Assembly (NCBI RefSeq): GCF_900104665.1
Contig: NZ_LT629967.1
Location: 214,242 to 278,241, forward strand
DNA from: Traorella massiliensis
GTDB taxonomy: Bacteria > Bacillota_I > Bacilli_A > Erysipelotrichales > Erysipelotrichaceae
Direction: 5' to 3'
Length of the DNA: 64,000 nucleotides
This document shows positions 35,574 to 45,158 of this stretch, one piece after another. The position numbers and the translations under genes were made by a program. Numbering within the stretch: position 1 is the first letter of the stretch; every line of letters begins with the position of its first letter. The notes beneath the pieces were generated by a model, which saw only the letters and a program-made list of their open reading frames with translations, was not told the origin of the DNA and did no database searches.

Positions 35574-36652
35574 AACCTTCTCACAAACGCTTCCAAGCGA
35601 TCACATCCTTCTTTACATTTTACTAAGTCTATGCAGCAAGACATACGGATATGATTCTCATAATAAAAATATTTCCCGGGCAATACTGCTACATGTACTT
35701 CTTCAAGCAGACGATCTGCGAATACTTCACTTGATATATGAAAATCTTCGATTGAAAAAAAGACATAATAGGGGCCTTGGGTTTTTACTACTTTTACACC
35801 CATATTTTGTAATCGTTGTATGATATATGTTTTCTGCTCATCATAGTTCATAGAAGGATGATGCAGAGCTTCCAAAGCACTTTTTTGTGTGAAAACGGGC
35901 AAACAGCTTTGTATCAGCTGATGTACTTTTATTATCTCATTTATTTTATTCTGTGGAGCACATACATAACCAACACGAAAACCACACATAAGTGAACTTT
36001 TAGAGAAGCTATGAATCTGAATTATTTTTTCGTGCAGTAATAAACAATATAATGAAAGATAAGAACTACATTCAAAATAAGTAGCATCCCATATCAGTAA
36101 TAAATCATATTCTTTACTGAGACGATGAAGTGTCTGAATGGATTTTCTATCAAGTGCACTGCCGCTAGGATTATGAGGGTGATTAATGAGTATGGCTTTT
36201 GTATTTTCTTGAATTACTGCTCTAATTGAACTTTCACTAATCTGAAATTCATCATCAAATACAAATGTCTGCAAATCCAATTCAAACAATGTACACAAAG
36301 AGATATAAGATGGATAGGCAGGAATTCCTATAAGCAAACCATCTCCTTTTTTTAATAAAGCCATCATAACTTCAAAAAGCCCCTGGGTTGCACCACTTGT
36401 AATACAAATTTCCTGAACATCATAATACATTTCTTTTAAACGAAGCATATCTCGTAATTCATATAAGCCTTGGCTTTCACTATAATGTGTTTCATTATTT
36501 TCAAGTGACTGTATTGCTGCTTCTTTTATTTCATCATTTACATGATCGTTGGAATCACCTAATGTGAAATCTAGTACATTCTCTGTTTTTTTTACTTTTT
36601 CATGAAAATCTCTTATATGACTTTTTTTTATTTTAAATAGCTGCGAATTCAT
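35570..36652 (-). CDS. PLP aminotransferase, probable N-acetyl-DAP aminotransferase
   Basis: A 360-residue class I/II aminotransferase. Cofactor and substrate landmarks: LDFTLGDSNDHV, ITSGATQGLFEVMMALL, NHPHNPSGSALDRK and the Schiff-base lysine in IHSFSKSSLMCGFRVGY. In the DAP operon the expected reaction is transfer of an amino group to N-acetyl-2-amino-6-oxopimelate. Start chosen at ATG 36652 (GAGGTG 3 nt before); the longer frame would cover a terminator. First gene of aminotransferase-dapF-dapH. Confidence 0.85.
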   Translation of the reverse strand: MNSQLFKIKKSHIRDFHEKVKKTENVLDFTLGDSNDHVNDEIKEAAIQSLENNETHYSESQGLYELRDMLRLKEMYYDVQEICITSGATQGLFEVMMALLKKGDGLLIGIPAYPSYISLCTLFELDLQTFVFDDEFQISESSIRAVIQENTKAILINHPHNPSGSALDRKSIQTLHRLSKEYDLLLIWDATYFECSSYLSLYCLLLHEKIIQIHSFSKSSLMCGFRVGYVCAPQNKINEIIKVHQLIQSCLPVFTQKSALEALHHPSMNYDEQKTYIIQRLQNMGVKVVKTQGPYYVFFSIEDFHISSEVFADRLLEEVHVAVLPGKYFYYENHIRMSCCIDLVKCKEGCDRLEAFVRRL

Positions 36653-36688
36653 ATTCACCTCATCTATATTTATGTTTTTATATATTAA

Positions 36689-36711
36689 AAAATGAATAGT
36701 TTTCACTATTC
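36689..36711 (-). terminator. Terminator between the SRAP gene and the dap operon
   Basis: Minus-strand stem GAATAG/CTATTC with loop TGAAAA, then ATTTTTTAA; overlaps the SRAP stop codon. Confidence 0.75.
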
Positions 36712-37236
36712 ACATAATTTAAAATGCAAATTTTCATTATCAACGGAAGGCATATCTTTAAAATGAAGATAATCAATCATTCCTTGATAATTCATAATAA
36801 TAGGAGTTCTTGAATGTATTTGTTTCATCTGATTTTCTGATTCTCCGGTAAGAATCACAAATTCATTATTCTCATTATATAAACCTGCGAAATAAATATA
36901 AGGTTCGTTTTCTTTTGTAATATAGATTTTTTTCTTATGATTCCACTCATAAAAACCATTCGCAATAATAGCACATCGATGATGAAGAATTCTTTTATAA
37001 GTGATTCTTTCTTGTAAAGTTTCTATACGTGCATTAATCAAAAGTGAACGAGCAGAAATTCCCCATTTTTTCACATCAGCCATGATTTCATCATCTTTCA
37101 ATATCAATACGATTGCTTTCTGAGAAGGAAAAACCTCATTTGTAGCATACTCAAATGACTGAGTTCCTTTGAGACTCTCTTTAATTTTCCTGGCAATTTC
37201 TGAATCATCCAGCCTTATAAAAAATCTTCCACACAT
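36706..37236 (-). CDS. SRAP domain protein (HMCES/YedK-like)
   Basis: A 176-residue SRAP protein. It starts MCGRFF, so the catalytic Cys is at residue 2 and would be exposed after Met removal. ARIETL, ANGFYEWNH (with the catalytic Glu) and HSRTPIIM (with the His) fit the family. SRAP proteins form a covalent cross-link to abasic sites in single-stranded DNA to protect them. Shorter than the usual ~220 residues but with all key residues. The second gene of a short transcript, 10 bp behind the small unknown gene. Confidence 0.93.
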   Translation of the reverse strand: MCGRFFIRLDDSEIARKIKESLKGTQSFEYATNEVFPSQKAIVLILKDDEIMADVKKWGISARSLLINARIETLQERITYKRILHHRCAIIANGFYEWNHKKKIYITKENEPYIYFAGLYNENNEFVILTGESENQMKQIHSRTPIIMNYQGMIDYLHFKDMPSVDNENLHFKLCE

Positions 37237-37247
37237 ATCATTTCCTC

Positions 37248-37496
37248 TTATTTTATTCCATACCTTTTTAAGATATTTATGATTACATTATTCGTTACTT
37301 TCTGAGCACTGATTTCACGATAATGATATTGCCTTGTCTGTGCATTTTCCTGCATTTCTTTCATCTGTCTGCTGATTTCTTCTTGCTGACGGATGAGATC
37401 AAAATAAAAATCTTCAAACAACGAAAGTCTTTCCAAGGCTTCTTCTATATTATTTACTTCAATTCCTGTTTCATTCTTTTTTGTTATTCTTTCCAT
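37248..37496 (-). CDS. Small unknown protein, upstream of SRAP gene
   Basis: An 82-residue protein starting MERITKKNETGIEVNNIEEA; the mid part is a helix-rich LFEDFYFDLIRQQEEISRQMKEMQENAQ, likely coiled coil. Start ATG 37496, after GAGGGTGATC. No recognised domain. It may interact with DNA repair because of the SRAP neighbour, but that is only positional. Confidence 0.6.
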   Translation of the reverse strand: MERITKKNETGIEVNNIEEALERLSLFEDFYFDLIRQQEEISRQMKEMQENAQTRQYHYREISAQKVTNNVIINILKRYGIK

Positions 37497-37521
37497 ATGA
37501 TCACCCTCTTCATTATACATG

Positions 37522-37556
37522 AAACAGGCAATGAATCAAAACTCCATTGCCTGTTT
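37522..37556 (-). terminator. Hairpin ending the ABC transporter-DUF624 operon
   Basis: Perfect 12-bp stem AAACAGGCAATG/CATTGCCTGTTT. The stop of the DUF624 gene is inside the hairpin; the T tail is modest (TTTCATG). Confidence 0.75.
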
Positions 37557-38196
37557 ATTTAGAAATTTGTTTTTTATGATATTCTCTATCCGTCTTTTTC
37601 ACCATATATTTCTCAAACATCTTAGGTAATATCTGCCAATTGAGATAACAGATGATTCCCGGCATCATGACAAGAAATTCCGGCAGCAAAAAGAAAGCGG
37701 AAATAGGAAGACCAATCGTTAAAATTGCAATGCACAAAGCCTGCAGAAAACATGTCATGGATAAGTCAAAAGCTTCTGAAATGATTTCTTTCAGCTTAGC
37801 ATGCGGTTTTCTGGACAGTATGATGAATACCATATTAAACTCAAATACGATCAACGTTGATAATGTGGCCAATACAGCTGCTCCCAATACATCAAAGGTT
37901 GAACTGCCTGTCCAGTAATAAATCAGATCGAGAGCAAGCAATAAAAACACCACAAGATGTATCAGCCAGATAATCGTTGCTTTTTTGAAGCACTTTTTAA
38001 ATTCATGAAAATAGTCCTTAAGAATATTTACTTTTATCCCTGTAACATACCTGCCCATTAACATATTCAAGGTCGTGCTGCTGGCACCGATCGTAATAAT
38101 AGGCAGGCTGGTGAGAAGCCAAAGCGTTCCCATCAGGATGATATCCATAAATCTTAATGTCCATTTCCAAAAAAGTGAATCGGCAGTTGTATTCAT
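37555..38196 (-). CDS. DUF624 (YesL-like) membrane protein
   Basis: A 213-residue protein with about five spans, beginning with the typical LFWKWTLRFMDIILMGTLWLLTSLPIITIGAS of DUF624/YesL. YesL proteins are found beside sugar ABC transporters; no biochemical role is known. It overlaps the ATP-binding gene at one base (stop/start) and is thus the last gene of the ABC operon. Confidence 0.85.
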   Translation of the reverse strand: MNTTADSLFWKWTLRFMDIILMGTLWLLTSLPIITIGASSTTLNMLMGRYVTGIKVNILKDYFHEFKKCFKKATIIWLIHLVVFLLLALDLIYYWTGSSTFDVLGAAVLATLSTLIVFEFNMVFIILSRKPHAKLKEIISEAFDLSMTCFLQALCIAILTIGLPISAFFLLPEFLVMMPGIICYLNWQILPKMFEKYMVKKTDREYHKKQISK

Positions 38197-39314
38197 TATA
38201 CGCTCAATACTTCCAGTGAACCCAACGTGATCATCTTTGTTGATTTAGCATCAAACAATACATAGCGATCCCCTGAAAAACCAAAATGAATGATCGAATC
38301 CATCGCAAAGTCAATGCTTCCAAAGGCAACAGCCGAGAATGTCACATCATTCACAGCTAATGAAAGTGTCGTTTCCATACCACTTGGCAATGATGAAATA
38401 ACTCTTCCTTCAATAGAACCTTTCTCATCTACGACGACAAATTCCGGACGAATACCTAAGACATATTCACCGTCACTTAAATCAACCGGATGATTCGGTG
38501 TAAAACGTACTGCAAAGTGTTTACAATTTAAATCAATACCCTTTTCATGTGCTTTTCCATGGCACTGGATAAAATTCATGGAAGGATTACCCATAAAGTC
38601 TGCACAGAAGAGATTTGCCGGTTCGCCATACAATTCCAATGGCGGACAATACTGTTGAACAACACCCTCTTTCATTAGACATACCTTAGAGCTCAAGGTC
38701 ATGGCTTCTGATTGATCATGGGTAACATAAACAAAGGTTGCCTTTGTTGTCATATGCAAACGTTTCAATTCCGCACGCATATCATTACGCAGCTTAGCAT
38801 CCAAATTTGACAATGGTTCATCCATCAATAAAATTCTTGGATTCGGTGCTAAGGTTCTTGCGATAGCGACACGTTGCTGCTGACCTCCGGAAAGCTCAGC
38901 AGGATAACGATTCATATATTCTTTGATACGCATCGTTTCGCAAATTTCATTGACACGGGCATCAATTTTAGCTTTTTCCCATTTCATATTTTCAAGACCG
39001 AATGAAATATTCTTATATACGGTCATATGTGGCCATAAGGCATAATTTTGAAACAAGAAACCGACATTTCTTTTATCCGGTGAAAGATTGACACCTTTTT
39101 CTTCTGAAAAAACCAGTTCACCATCAATATAGATTTCACCCTCTGTCGGCGTTTCCAAACCGGCGATCATACGCAGCGTCGTTGTTTTTCCACAGCCACT
39201 CGGTCCTAATAAAGAAACAAATTCACCGTCTTTGATTTCCAGATCCATCTGATTGACAGCAATCGAATCTTTTCCGAATTTCTTTGTGATATTCTCTAAT
39301 CGTATCGTTGGCAT
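38196..39314 (-). CDS. ABC transporter ATP-binding protein (Fe3+/spermidine/sugar type)
   Basis: A 372-residue CUT/FbpC/PotA-like ATPase: Walker A GPSGCGKTTTLRM, signature LSGGQQQRVAIARTL, Walker B LLMDEPLSNLDAKLR, then a TOBE domain from about residue 250 (LGIRPEFVVV). Energises the import system with the permease at 39316 and binding protein at 41182. Sequence alone suits Fe3+, phosphonate or polyamine/sugar uptake equally well. Confidence 0.93.
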   Translation of the reverse strand: MPTIRLENITKKFGKDSIAVNQMDLEIKDGEFVSLLGPSGCGKTTTLRMIAGLETPTEGEIYIDGELVFSEEKGVNLSPDKRNVGFLFQNYALWPHMTVYKNISFGLENMKWEKAKIDARVNEICETMRIKEYMNRYPAELSGGQQQRVAIARTLAPNPRILLMDEPLSNLDAKLRNDMRAELKRLHMTTKATFVYVTHDQSEAMTLSSKVCLMKEGVVQQYCPPLELYGEPANLFCADFMGNPSMNFIQCHGKAHEKGIDLNCKHFAVRFTPNHPVDLSDGEYVLGIRPEFVVVDEKGSIEGRVISSLPSGMETTLSLAVNDVTFSAVAFGSIDFAMDSIIHFGFSGDRYVLFDAKSTKMITLGSLEVLSV

Positions 39315-39315
39315 A

Positions 39316-41115
39316 TTAGTTACTTCCTCCTACTCCTTTTTCGATTGACGCACCCGTCAGCTTTTCAACACCAAAGTTGACAAGCAGTACAACAAATATA
39401 ATCAAAAGATTGATTGCATTGGAATACTGATCCCATCCTTTTTCATCATACATGAACAAGAGTGTCGTCAGCACACGATTATTTGCTGTAACTAAGATAA
39501 CATATAAGCTTAGTTCACGCATACTTGAAACAAATGGCAATAGATATCCCGAAACGATCGTTGACTTTTCAATAGGAACAATAATACGGGTCATACGCTT
39601 GATCCATGGAATACCTTGGATGATACCGGCTTCTTCGATTTCCGGAGAAAGCTGCAGCATCGAATTGACACCTGATCTGGAAGCCATCGGCAAATACTTC
39701 ACCGTACCGATCAAAGCCAGGATTGCAAATGTTCCATACAATGAAGGAATGATACCGTGGCTCTGGGAGAACATTGACAGATAGATAGCTGCAAATGCCA
39801 TTGATGGAATCAGGTATGGAATAAATGTGAGATTCTCAACAATACGGCTCAGCTTGCTTCCTCTTCTTCTTACGATCGAATATCCTGCAAGGAAGCCGAA
39901 AGTTCCGGCACCGACAGCTACGATCGCTGATAGTTTGATACTATTGAAAAGTGTTTTCCATACATCGCTGTTGATCAGGATACCGGCTTTATCCATGATA
40001 TCATTGCCACCCTTTGAAATACCGATCCAGAAATCCAACGTCATATTTGCAAGCGAATAATCACCTTTCACGATGATCACTGATTGAAGCATGAATGATA
40101 TCATCGGTATGACAGACATACATAATACGACAACTCCTGCCAGAATGGAAATGATATTGCGGGCCTTCTTAAGATGGAACACGGATACATTTGCACTCTT
40201 TCCGGTAACCGTTGCATAAGATTTACGCTTACCGATCAGCAACTGATTACCGATCATGATCAAAACGCTGATAATGATCATCAGGATCGCAATGATATAA
40301 CCAACACCCGGATTCGTTCCCTGTAAAGCCGCATATAATTCTGTCGTCAATACATAATAACGAACCGGAAGACCTAAAAACTGTGGTACGGCAAATGAGC
40401 TCATCGCACTTGAGAATACCAAGATGATCGTACTCATGACTGCCGGCATGACCATTGGGATCGTAATGCGTGCAAACATACGCAAACGATTTGTTTTCAA
40501 GATTACAGCCGCTTCTTCAAGATTGGCATCCATATTTCTTAATACACCGCCAATCAGAATATAGGCAAACGGTGCATAATGCAATCCGGTCACCAAAATG
40601 ATCGGAAATGCTCCATAGGCGAACCAGTTCGCCGTTTCAATTCCGGTAGCGGCCGTAAAGATTCCCATCGCACCGCCAACCGCAGTATTCTTAAAAAAAT
40701 TCTTCCAAGCAAGCGCTAATGTCCAGCTAGGCATGATATAAGGGAAAATGAACAATTTCGTCATGACCTTTTTCCATCTCATATCTGTACGAGTTACCAG
40801 CCAAGCAAAGCCTCCGCCGATCAGCACGGATACGATACATGAGAAAACAGCACATATCAAGCTGTGCATGAGTGGTTCATACAGCAATGAATTACTATAC
40901 TGACTAACAAAAAGCCGATTCCAGTGATAAAGCGTAAAGGATCCTACCGCCTGATGAACACGTGATTTTTCAGCTGAATGGACAATAAACGTGTCTTTAA
41001 CGATAGAAAATAAAGGAACAACCACTAAATAGGCTAATACTACTAAAAATATCAGCAACAGGACATTATAAGGCTTACTGAAAAAAGTTTTTAAATGATT
41101 TAATTTCTTTTTCAT
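39316..41115 (-). CDS. ABC transporter permease, duplicated (FbpB-like)
   Basis: A 599-residue permease of fused FbpB type: two similar halves, each with about six spans and a coupling loop (EEAAVILKTNRLRMFARITIPMVMPAV and EEAGIIQGIPWIKRMTRIIVPIEKS). Both halves in one chain replace a dimer. Part of the ABC operon; a hairpin at 41130-41166 just upstream could reduce readthrough from the binding-protein gene. Confidence 0.92.
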   Translation of the reverse strand: MKKKLNHLKTFFSKPYNVLLLIFLVVLAYLVVVPLFSIVKDTFIVHSAEKSRVHQAVGSFTLYHWNRLFVSQYSNSLLYEPLMHSLICAVFSCIVSVLIGGGFAWLVTRTDMRWKKVMTKLFIFPYIMPSWTLALAWKNFFKNTAVGGAMGIFTAATGIETANWFAYGAFPIILVTGLHYAPFAYILIGGVLRNMDANLEEAAVILKTNRLRMFARITIPMVMPAVMSTIILVFSSAMSSFAVPQFLGLPVRYYVLTTELYAALQGTNPGVGYIIAILMIIISVLIMIGNQLLIGKRKSYATVTGKSANVSVFHLKKARNIISILAGVVVLCMSVIPMISFMLQSVIIVKGDYSLANMTLDFWIGISKGGNDIMDKAGILINSDVWKTLFNSIKLSAIVAVGAGTFGFLAGYSIVRRRGSKLSRIVENLTFIPYLIPSMAFAAIYLSMFSQSHGIIPSLYGTFAILALIGTVKYLPMASRSGVNSMLQLSPEIEEAGIIQGIPWIKRMTRIIVPIEKSTIVSGYLLPFVSSMRELSLYVILVTANNRVLTTLLFMYDEKGWDQYSNAINLLIIFVVLLVNFGVEKLTGASIEKGVGGSN

Positions 41116-41129
41116 ATCTTACCTCTCTA

Positions 41130-41166
41130 AAAAAGACAAGGGCAGCAGTGTATCACCACAGCCCTT
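41130..41166 (-). terminator. Intercistronic hairpin after the binding-protein gene
   Basis: Minus-strand stem AAGGGC...GCCCTT with an inner GTGGTGATACAC stem, then TTGTCTTTTTTA. Probably attenuates permease/ATPase expression relative to the abundant binding protein. Confidence 0.6.
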
Positions 41167-41181
41167 CTCTATGATTCAAAA

Positions 41182-42387
41182 CTACTTGATCAAATTAATA
41201 AAATCTTCTACATCTGCACGATGTTCAGCAGCATATTCAGGATCTTCAACGATTAGGATATCTTTCCAAACAGATAATTCCTGGTCACCATCAGCAACTC
41301 CCAGGCTTGTATTAGCACTGTAGTCACCCTGACGCCCTGTCATACCAACATAAACAGAACCATCGTTCAATGTTGTTTCACCATCACCAAACCAGCCATC
41401 TTCAGTATATAGCCAGCAAAGGAATGCTTTTGCCATTTCAGGATTGTCGGCATTTGATGTCAGCAGTCCATAGATCGGATAAATAAATCCTGCAAATGGA
41501 GTTACATCAGAAGTATATCCTAACTTGTAACCAATCTCTAAGTTCTTTACATATTTATTCAATGTAATCAGACCTGACCATGGTTTTGTCTGTCCTTCAG
41601 CACCGATAGACTGTGCCATATCACCATCAGAAGTACCAACAACCAAACCGTTATTATAAAGCATCTTGATCCACTGATAACCTGCATTCGGACAATCATC
41701 ATCTAATACAAGATCTTCACCATAGTATTCCTTATAAGCTTCTTCAAGCAAAGCTGCATTTTCATCAGAAGTAACTACTGTCAGGAAGTCCATATTAACA
41801 CCTTCGGTAAAAGGATCCTTCATCATGACAGTTCCGGCATATTTCTCATCCGTTACATACCAGATATTATTAATTTCATCTTCAGCTACATTATCAGTAT
41901 TATAAATGAATACTTTATTACAGTAATCCCAAACCAGCAACGGCTCTGCCTGTTCTTCACCTACAGCATCATAGATCTCTTGATTATACCAGTTAACTAC
42001 ATATCCTTCGTCTACTAAGTCAGTAAGAACACGAGCACCATCCTGAATAAAGATGATATCGGCTCCGGCTGCCCCTGTCGAAACCTCAGTTGCTACCTGA
42101 GTGATCTGATCTGTATCCCCGATCTGTGTACATTCAAATTCAACATCCAGATCAAATTTGTTTTTGAATGCTTCACAAGCGCTGACTACAACGGAATGAG
42201 TGGAATAAACCGTAACCTTTTTACCGTTTTCCTTGCCAGCTTCCAACAATTCTTCAAAAGTTGTCTGGTCGATTTCCCCTGTTTCATTCGTATCATCCGT
42301 AGGGGTGTCATCTGTTGTTGAGCTGCATCCTGTTGCCATACCTAAGCATAAGCACAGGCTGCAGAACATTGTAAGAAATTTTTTCAC
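41182..42387 (-). CDS. ABC transporter substrate-binding lipoprotein (FbpA-like)
   Basis: A 401-residue extracellular lipoprotein; signal peptide with lipobox GMATGCSS, then a low-complexity TTDDTPTDDTNE linker and a type-2 binding fold. YSTHSVVV, GAAGADIIFIQDGARV and a Tyr-rich C-terminus (FLCWLYTEDGWFG) suit iron(III)/ferric or related binders, but the classical iron-binding tyrosine pair is not clearly identifiable, so substrate is unknown. First gene of the operon. The 285 bp between this gene and the integrase hold the left side of the mobile element and nothing else. Confidence 0.88.
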   Translation of the reverse strand: MKKFLTMFCSLCLCLGMATGCSSTTDDTPTDDTNETGEIDQTTFEELLEAGKENGKKVTVYSTHSVVVSACEAFKNKFDLDVEFECTQIGDTDQITQVATEVSTGAAGADIIFIQDGARVLTDLVDEGYVVNWYNQEIYDAVGEEQAEPLLVWDYCNKVFIYNTDNVAEDEINNIWYVTDEKYAGTVMMKDPFTEGVNMDFLTVVTSDENAALLEEAYKEYYGEDLVLDDDCPNAGYQWIKMLYNNGLVVGTSDGDMAQSIGAEGQTKPWSGLITLNKYVKNLEIGYKLGYTSDVTPFAGFIYPIYGLLTSNADNPEMAKAFLCWLYTEDGWFGDGETTLNDGSVYVGMTGRQGDYSANTSLGVADGDQELSVWKDILIVEDPEYAAEHRADVEDFINLIK

Positions 42388-42546
42388 TTATATGCCTCCT
42401 TTTTTCTTGTGAAATCCCTTTCATCTAATATAATAACTCATTTTTTTAAATGAAATTAAATTTTTTTACCATATTATTACTTACTTTTTTTATTTATTTT
42501 TTCTTAAATTATATATGTCTTTTTGACTATCTTTTTATATCTTCTT

Positions 42547-42588
42547 AAATGTCCGTAAAGCCTTATTTTATCGGCTCTACGGGCATTT
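42547..42588. terminator. Long bidirectional hairpin near the element's left end
   Basis: Stem AAATGTCCGTAAAGCC/GGCTCTACGGGCATTT, 16 bp with one mismatch and one G-U, loop TTATTTTATC. Downstream of int on the minus strand; would end its transcript. Confidence 0.6.
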
Positions 42589-42647
42589 TGCTTTTGTTGT
42601 AAACCTCACATATCTAGGTCTATCTTCTTATATTTTCGCTATCAAGC

Positions 42648-42670
42648 GTGGTTAAAATCGTGGTAAATAC
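42648..42670 (+). repeat. Tandem GTGGTWAA sites, int end
   Basis: GTGGTTAAAATC directly followed by GTGGTAAATAC (11-12 bp period), just beyond the int stop codon. Same pattern recurs at the other end. Confidence 0.6.
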
Positions 42671-42672
42671 TT

Positions 42673-43866
42673 CTATGCGATTAGACGCTGAACCTCTGAT
42701 TTTGCAGTATCTATGGACGCATGAGCATACCAGTTCATTGTGATACTGATATTTGAATGTCCCATGATATACTGTAAATCTTTTGGGTTCATGTTCTTAC
42801 TTGCCAGCCTTGTGCAGAACGTATGGCGTAGTGTATGCGGTGTGATATGTGGCAAGGGATTGTCCTTATGGTGCTTGTTGTATTTCTCTACCATACGGAC
42901 AAAAAGCATATTGTAATCAATCGCAACTTTGGGCTTGCCTTTATGATTTACAAATAGAAAGTTGCCCCGTCCGTCTATCACAAATGGTTCTGCCTTTGGG
43001 CGTTTCTTCATAACCCGTTGAAATGCTTGTATCGTTTCTCTGCTTAATGGCACTTGCCTTGCTCCGCTTTTTGTCTTAGGCGTTTCAATATAGTAGCCCT
43101 GTTCCTTGCTCTTTAATAACTGGTGGTCGATAATCACAACTTCATTCTTGAAATCAATATCGGCTACTGTCAGTCCGCACAGTTCCGAGATACGAAGTCC
43201 TGTCTTTAACAGTATCAGCACATCATCATAATACTTGTGATACACATTGTCCGCCTTGATGAATGAGAGTAGGGCTTGTTCCTGTTCCTCTGTCAATGCG
43301 ACTTTCTCTTTGGTATCATTTTCTATAACTTCACTTAACTTGAAATCAAAAGGGTTTTTCCTTACACAATCGTCTTGTATGGCGATATAGAATGACGCTT
43401 TTAACGAGCGTTTATGGTTGTTAATGGTGTTATAGGAAAAGCCTTTGTCTTTCATGCGTAACGCCCATTCCTTAGCGTCAGAGGGTTTTATCGTATCAAT
43501 GCTCCTAGCACCTAACTTGTCCTCTTTCAATAACCGCATGAGCTGTTCCCGTTGTTTCTGTGTGCTCTTCTTCACGTTTGCCCTCTGTGTGTTCTGTTTG
43601 GCGTAGAGTTGGCAAAGCGTCATTTTCTTGCCTGTGCTGTCGATACCGTCCTCAATATCCCGTCTTATCTGCTGTTCCAGTTCACGAAGTGAGGGTTTTT
43701 CCCGTTTTCCCTTTGGTGTCGGGTCTGTGGGTGTCAATCTCCAAGCATACACATATTTTGTGTTTCCAAATGCGTCCACATATTTATATAAGTATTTCCC
43801 GTCTGTTCGTTGGCTCTCTCCAGTATGCAGGATACGTCCTTTGCTATCCCGTCTTTTTTCTTTCAT
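42673..43866 (-). CDS. Tyrosine integrase, Tn916/Tn1549 type
   Basis: A 397-residue site-specific recombinase. N-terminal arm-binding domain (about residues 1-75, with YVDAFGNTKYVYAW), a SAM-like core-binding region (80-190), and the catalytic domain with LKTGLRISELCGLT (Arg), HTLRHTFCTRLA (His, Arg), and GHSNISITMNWYAH (His, and the nucleophilic Tyr). Needed with Xis for excision and integration. Located at the left end pointing outwards, as in Tn916-like elements. Confidence 0.96.
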   Translation of the reverse strand: MKEKRRDSKGRILHTGESQRTDGKYLYKYVDAFGNTKYVYAWRLTPTDPTPKGKREKPSLRELEQQIRRDIEDGIDSTGKKMTLCQLYAKQNTQRANVKKSTQKQREQLMRLLKEDKLGARSIDTIKPSDAKEWALRMKDKGFSYNTINNHKRSLKASFYIAIQDDCVRKNPFDFKLSEVIENDTKEKVALTEEQEQALLSFIKADNVYHKYYDDVLILLKTGLRISELCGLTVADIDFKNEVVIIDHQLLKSKEQGYYIETPKTKSGARQVPLSRETIQAFQRVMKKRPKAEPFVIDGRGNFLFVNHKGKPKVAIDYNMLFVRMVEKYNKHHKDNPLPHITPHTLRHTFCTRLASKNMNPKDLQYIMGHSNISITMNWYAHASIDTAKSEVQRLIA

Positions 43867-43944
43867 GGTGTCTGCTCCTTTCCTTGTTGGAAAGAGCCTT
43901 GATATGACTTGTATTCATCATAACACATACAAGGCTCATTTGCA

Positions 43945-44148
43945 TTAGATTGCGTCCAATTTGTCAATGACCTTTTCAAACTGTCGGCGTTTAATCTGTA
44001 TGCGGTTGCCATTCATAATGAGCCAGCCAGCGTCCTTGTTTTCCTCTGCCAATCGTCTTAACTTGTTTTCTCCGATACGGAAATATTTTGACGCTTCTTC
44101 AATGGTAAGGGTGTATTTTTCCCATACGGGAATATCGTTGTTATTCAT
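43945..44148 (-). CDS. xis: Excisionase, Tn916/Tn1549 type
   Basis: A 67-residue small basic protein with a winged-helix HTH, starting [20 protein letters not shown] and containing [17 protein letters not shown], the usual Tn916-family Xis. It helps the neighbouring Int excise the element. Its ATG shares a base with the relaxase stop (TGATG); 78 bp to int. Confidence 0.94.
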   Translation of the reverse strand: MNNNDIPVWEKYTLTIEEASKYFRIGENKLRRLAEENKDAGWLIMNGNRIQIKRRQFEKVIDKLDAI

Positions 44149-45158
44149 CAGATACCCCCTTTCCCATGTTTCGTGTTATATTGGATATAGGGGATAAGAT
44201 CGGTGCGGTCTATCCTCTGTAAGTGGGCGGTTAGTTTACTGGAAAGGGAATTGCTGTATCTTGCCTTATCAAGCATAGTTCCCACTTTTTCCAGTCCACC
44301 TAATGCGTCATGTTCTTCCAAGAAGTAAAAACTTTTCACAGCGGAAATCACGCCACCCTCTGTGAGCCATTGCTGTGTTTCCTCAAGAGAATTATGTAGT
44401 TTCGGTACTTGCAGTTTTAAGACTTCCATAGCCCCTAAAAAGCGTTCCCAAAACCGACACGTTTTCCATCTGCTCTTATTACTTTCATTTCTGTTTGGCA
44501 CGACAAAGCGTAGGTTGTTTGCCAATAGCCCGAAAGCCAGTTCCCCAAGTTCCAGCGGTCTGTCTTTGAATGTCATGGCAAAAGCATGAGCCTTATCATC
44601 TCGCAGTTGCATTTCTGTCCGTTTCCAACTGCCGACTTCATCAAGTGTCTTATTATGTTTTGAACAGACTTCCTTATCTTTGTCATAAAAGCGGTAGGAC
44701 AATCCCGATTTACCAGCACCAATATAAACAGTCTTTGCAGTGTCGAAATCATCAAACTTGCTTTCGTCAAAGTGGTAGCCCTCACTATTAGAAATAAATT
44801 CCTCTTTTTCGCATTTCTTCTTTATCTGCTCTATGGTAAAGAATGGCTTTTCGTTCTTATCATCAATGGCAATATCAAGTCTTGTGAAATGGAAATTATC
44901 CAGTCCGTATCTTCGCTCACAGCGTCGGAACATATCCCCAAAGGTATAATTCCTACTGTCGAGAATACGGAAAATATCATCACAACCTCTGCCAGTCATA
45001 ACAAGATAACAGCCTAGCCCCTGTGGGTTGTCCTCTGTCTTTCTTGCGTCCCCCGATACATAAATATCTCCAATCTGCCAGCGTGCCTGATAAGTCTTGA
45101 ATTTTATCGTTGCTGGATAAACATTGAAAATGTCAGTCGGTAAATCTAAAATGTGCAT
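44148..45158 (-). CDS. MobT/Orf20-type relaxase-replication initiator (Rep_trans), 5' end disrupted
   Basis: A 336-codon frame homologous to Tn916 Orf20 and ICEBs1 NicK, the rolling-circle-type relaxases that nick oriT and can also start element replication. Seen: [29 protein letters not shown] and [15 protein letters not shown] (with metal/His-type region), ending with [17 protein letters not shown]. The start at ATG 45158 has no ribosome site. In frame upstream, without any start codon, the sequence reads VKIDYISIVFETATAEDVI, so real homologues begin earlier. A separate ATG at 45246 after GAAAGGAG starts MHYNYTQKFI and would join if one base were removed. The gene may therefore be frameshifted. 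Confidence 0.8.
   Translation of the reverse strand: MHILDLPTDIFNVYPATIKFKTYQARWQIGDIYVSGDARKTEDNPQGLGCYLVMTGRGCDDIFRILDSRNYTFGDMFRRCERRYGLDNFHFTRLDIAIDDKNEKPFFTIEQIKKKCEKEEFISNSEGYHFDESKFDDFDTAKTVYIGAGKSGLSYRFYDKDKEVCSKHNKTLDEVGSWKRTEMQLRDDKAHAFAMTFKDRPLELGELAFGLLANNLRFVVPNRNESNKSRWKTCRFWERFLGAMEVLKLQVPKLHNSLEETQQWLTEGGVISAVKSFYFLEEHDALGGLEKVGTMLDKARYSNSLSSKLTAHLQRIDRTDLIPYIQYNTKHGKGGI

Noticed and set aside
42388-42645. Exact att core of the mobile element
   Set aside because: Compared by eye with 47995-48100; no convincing direct repeat, so boundaries are left open.
43560-43948. Plus-strand frames opposite the integrase 5' end
   Set aside because: Antisense to a full, conserved integrase gene, no ribosome site.
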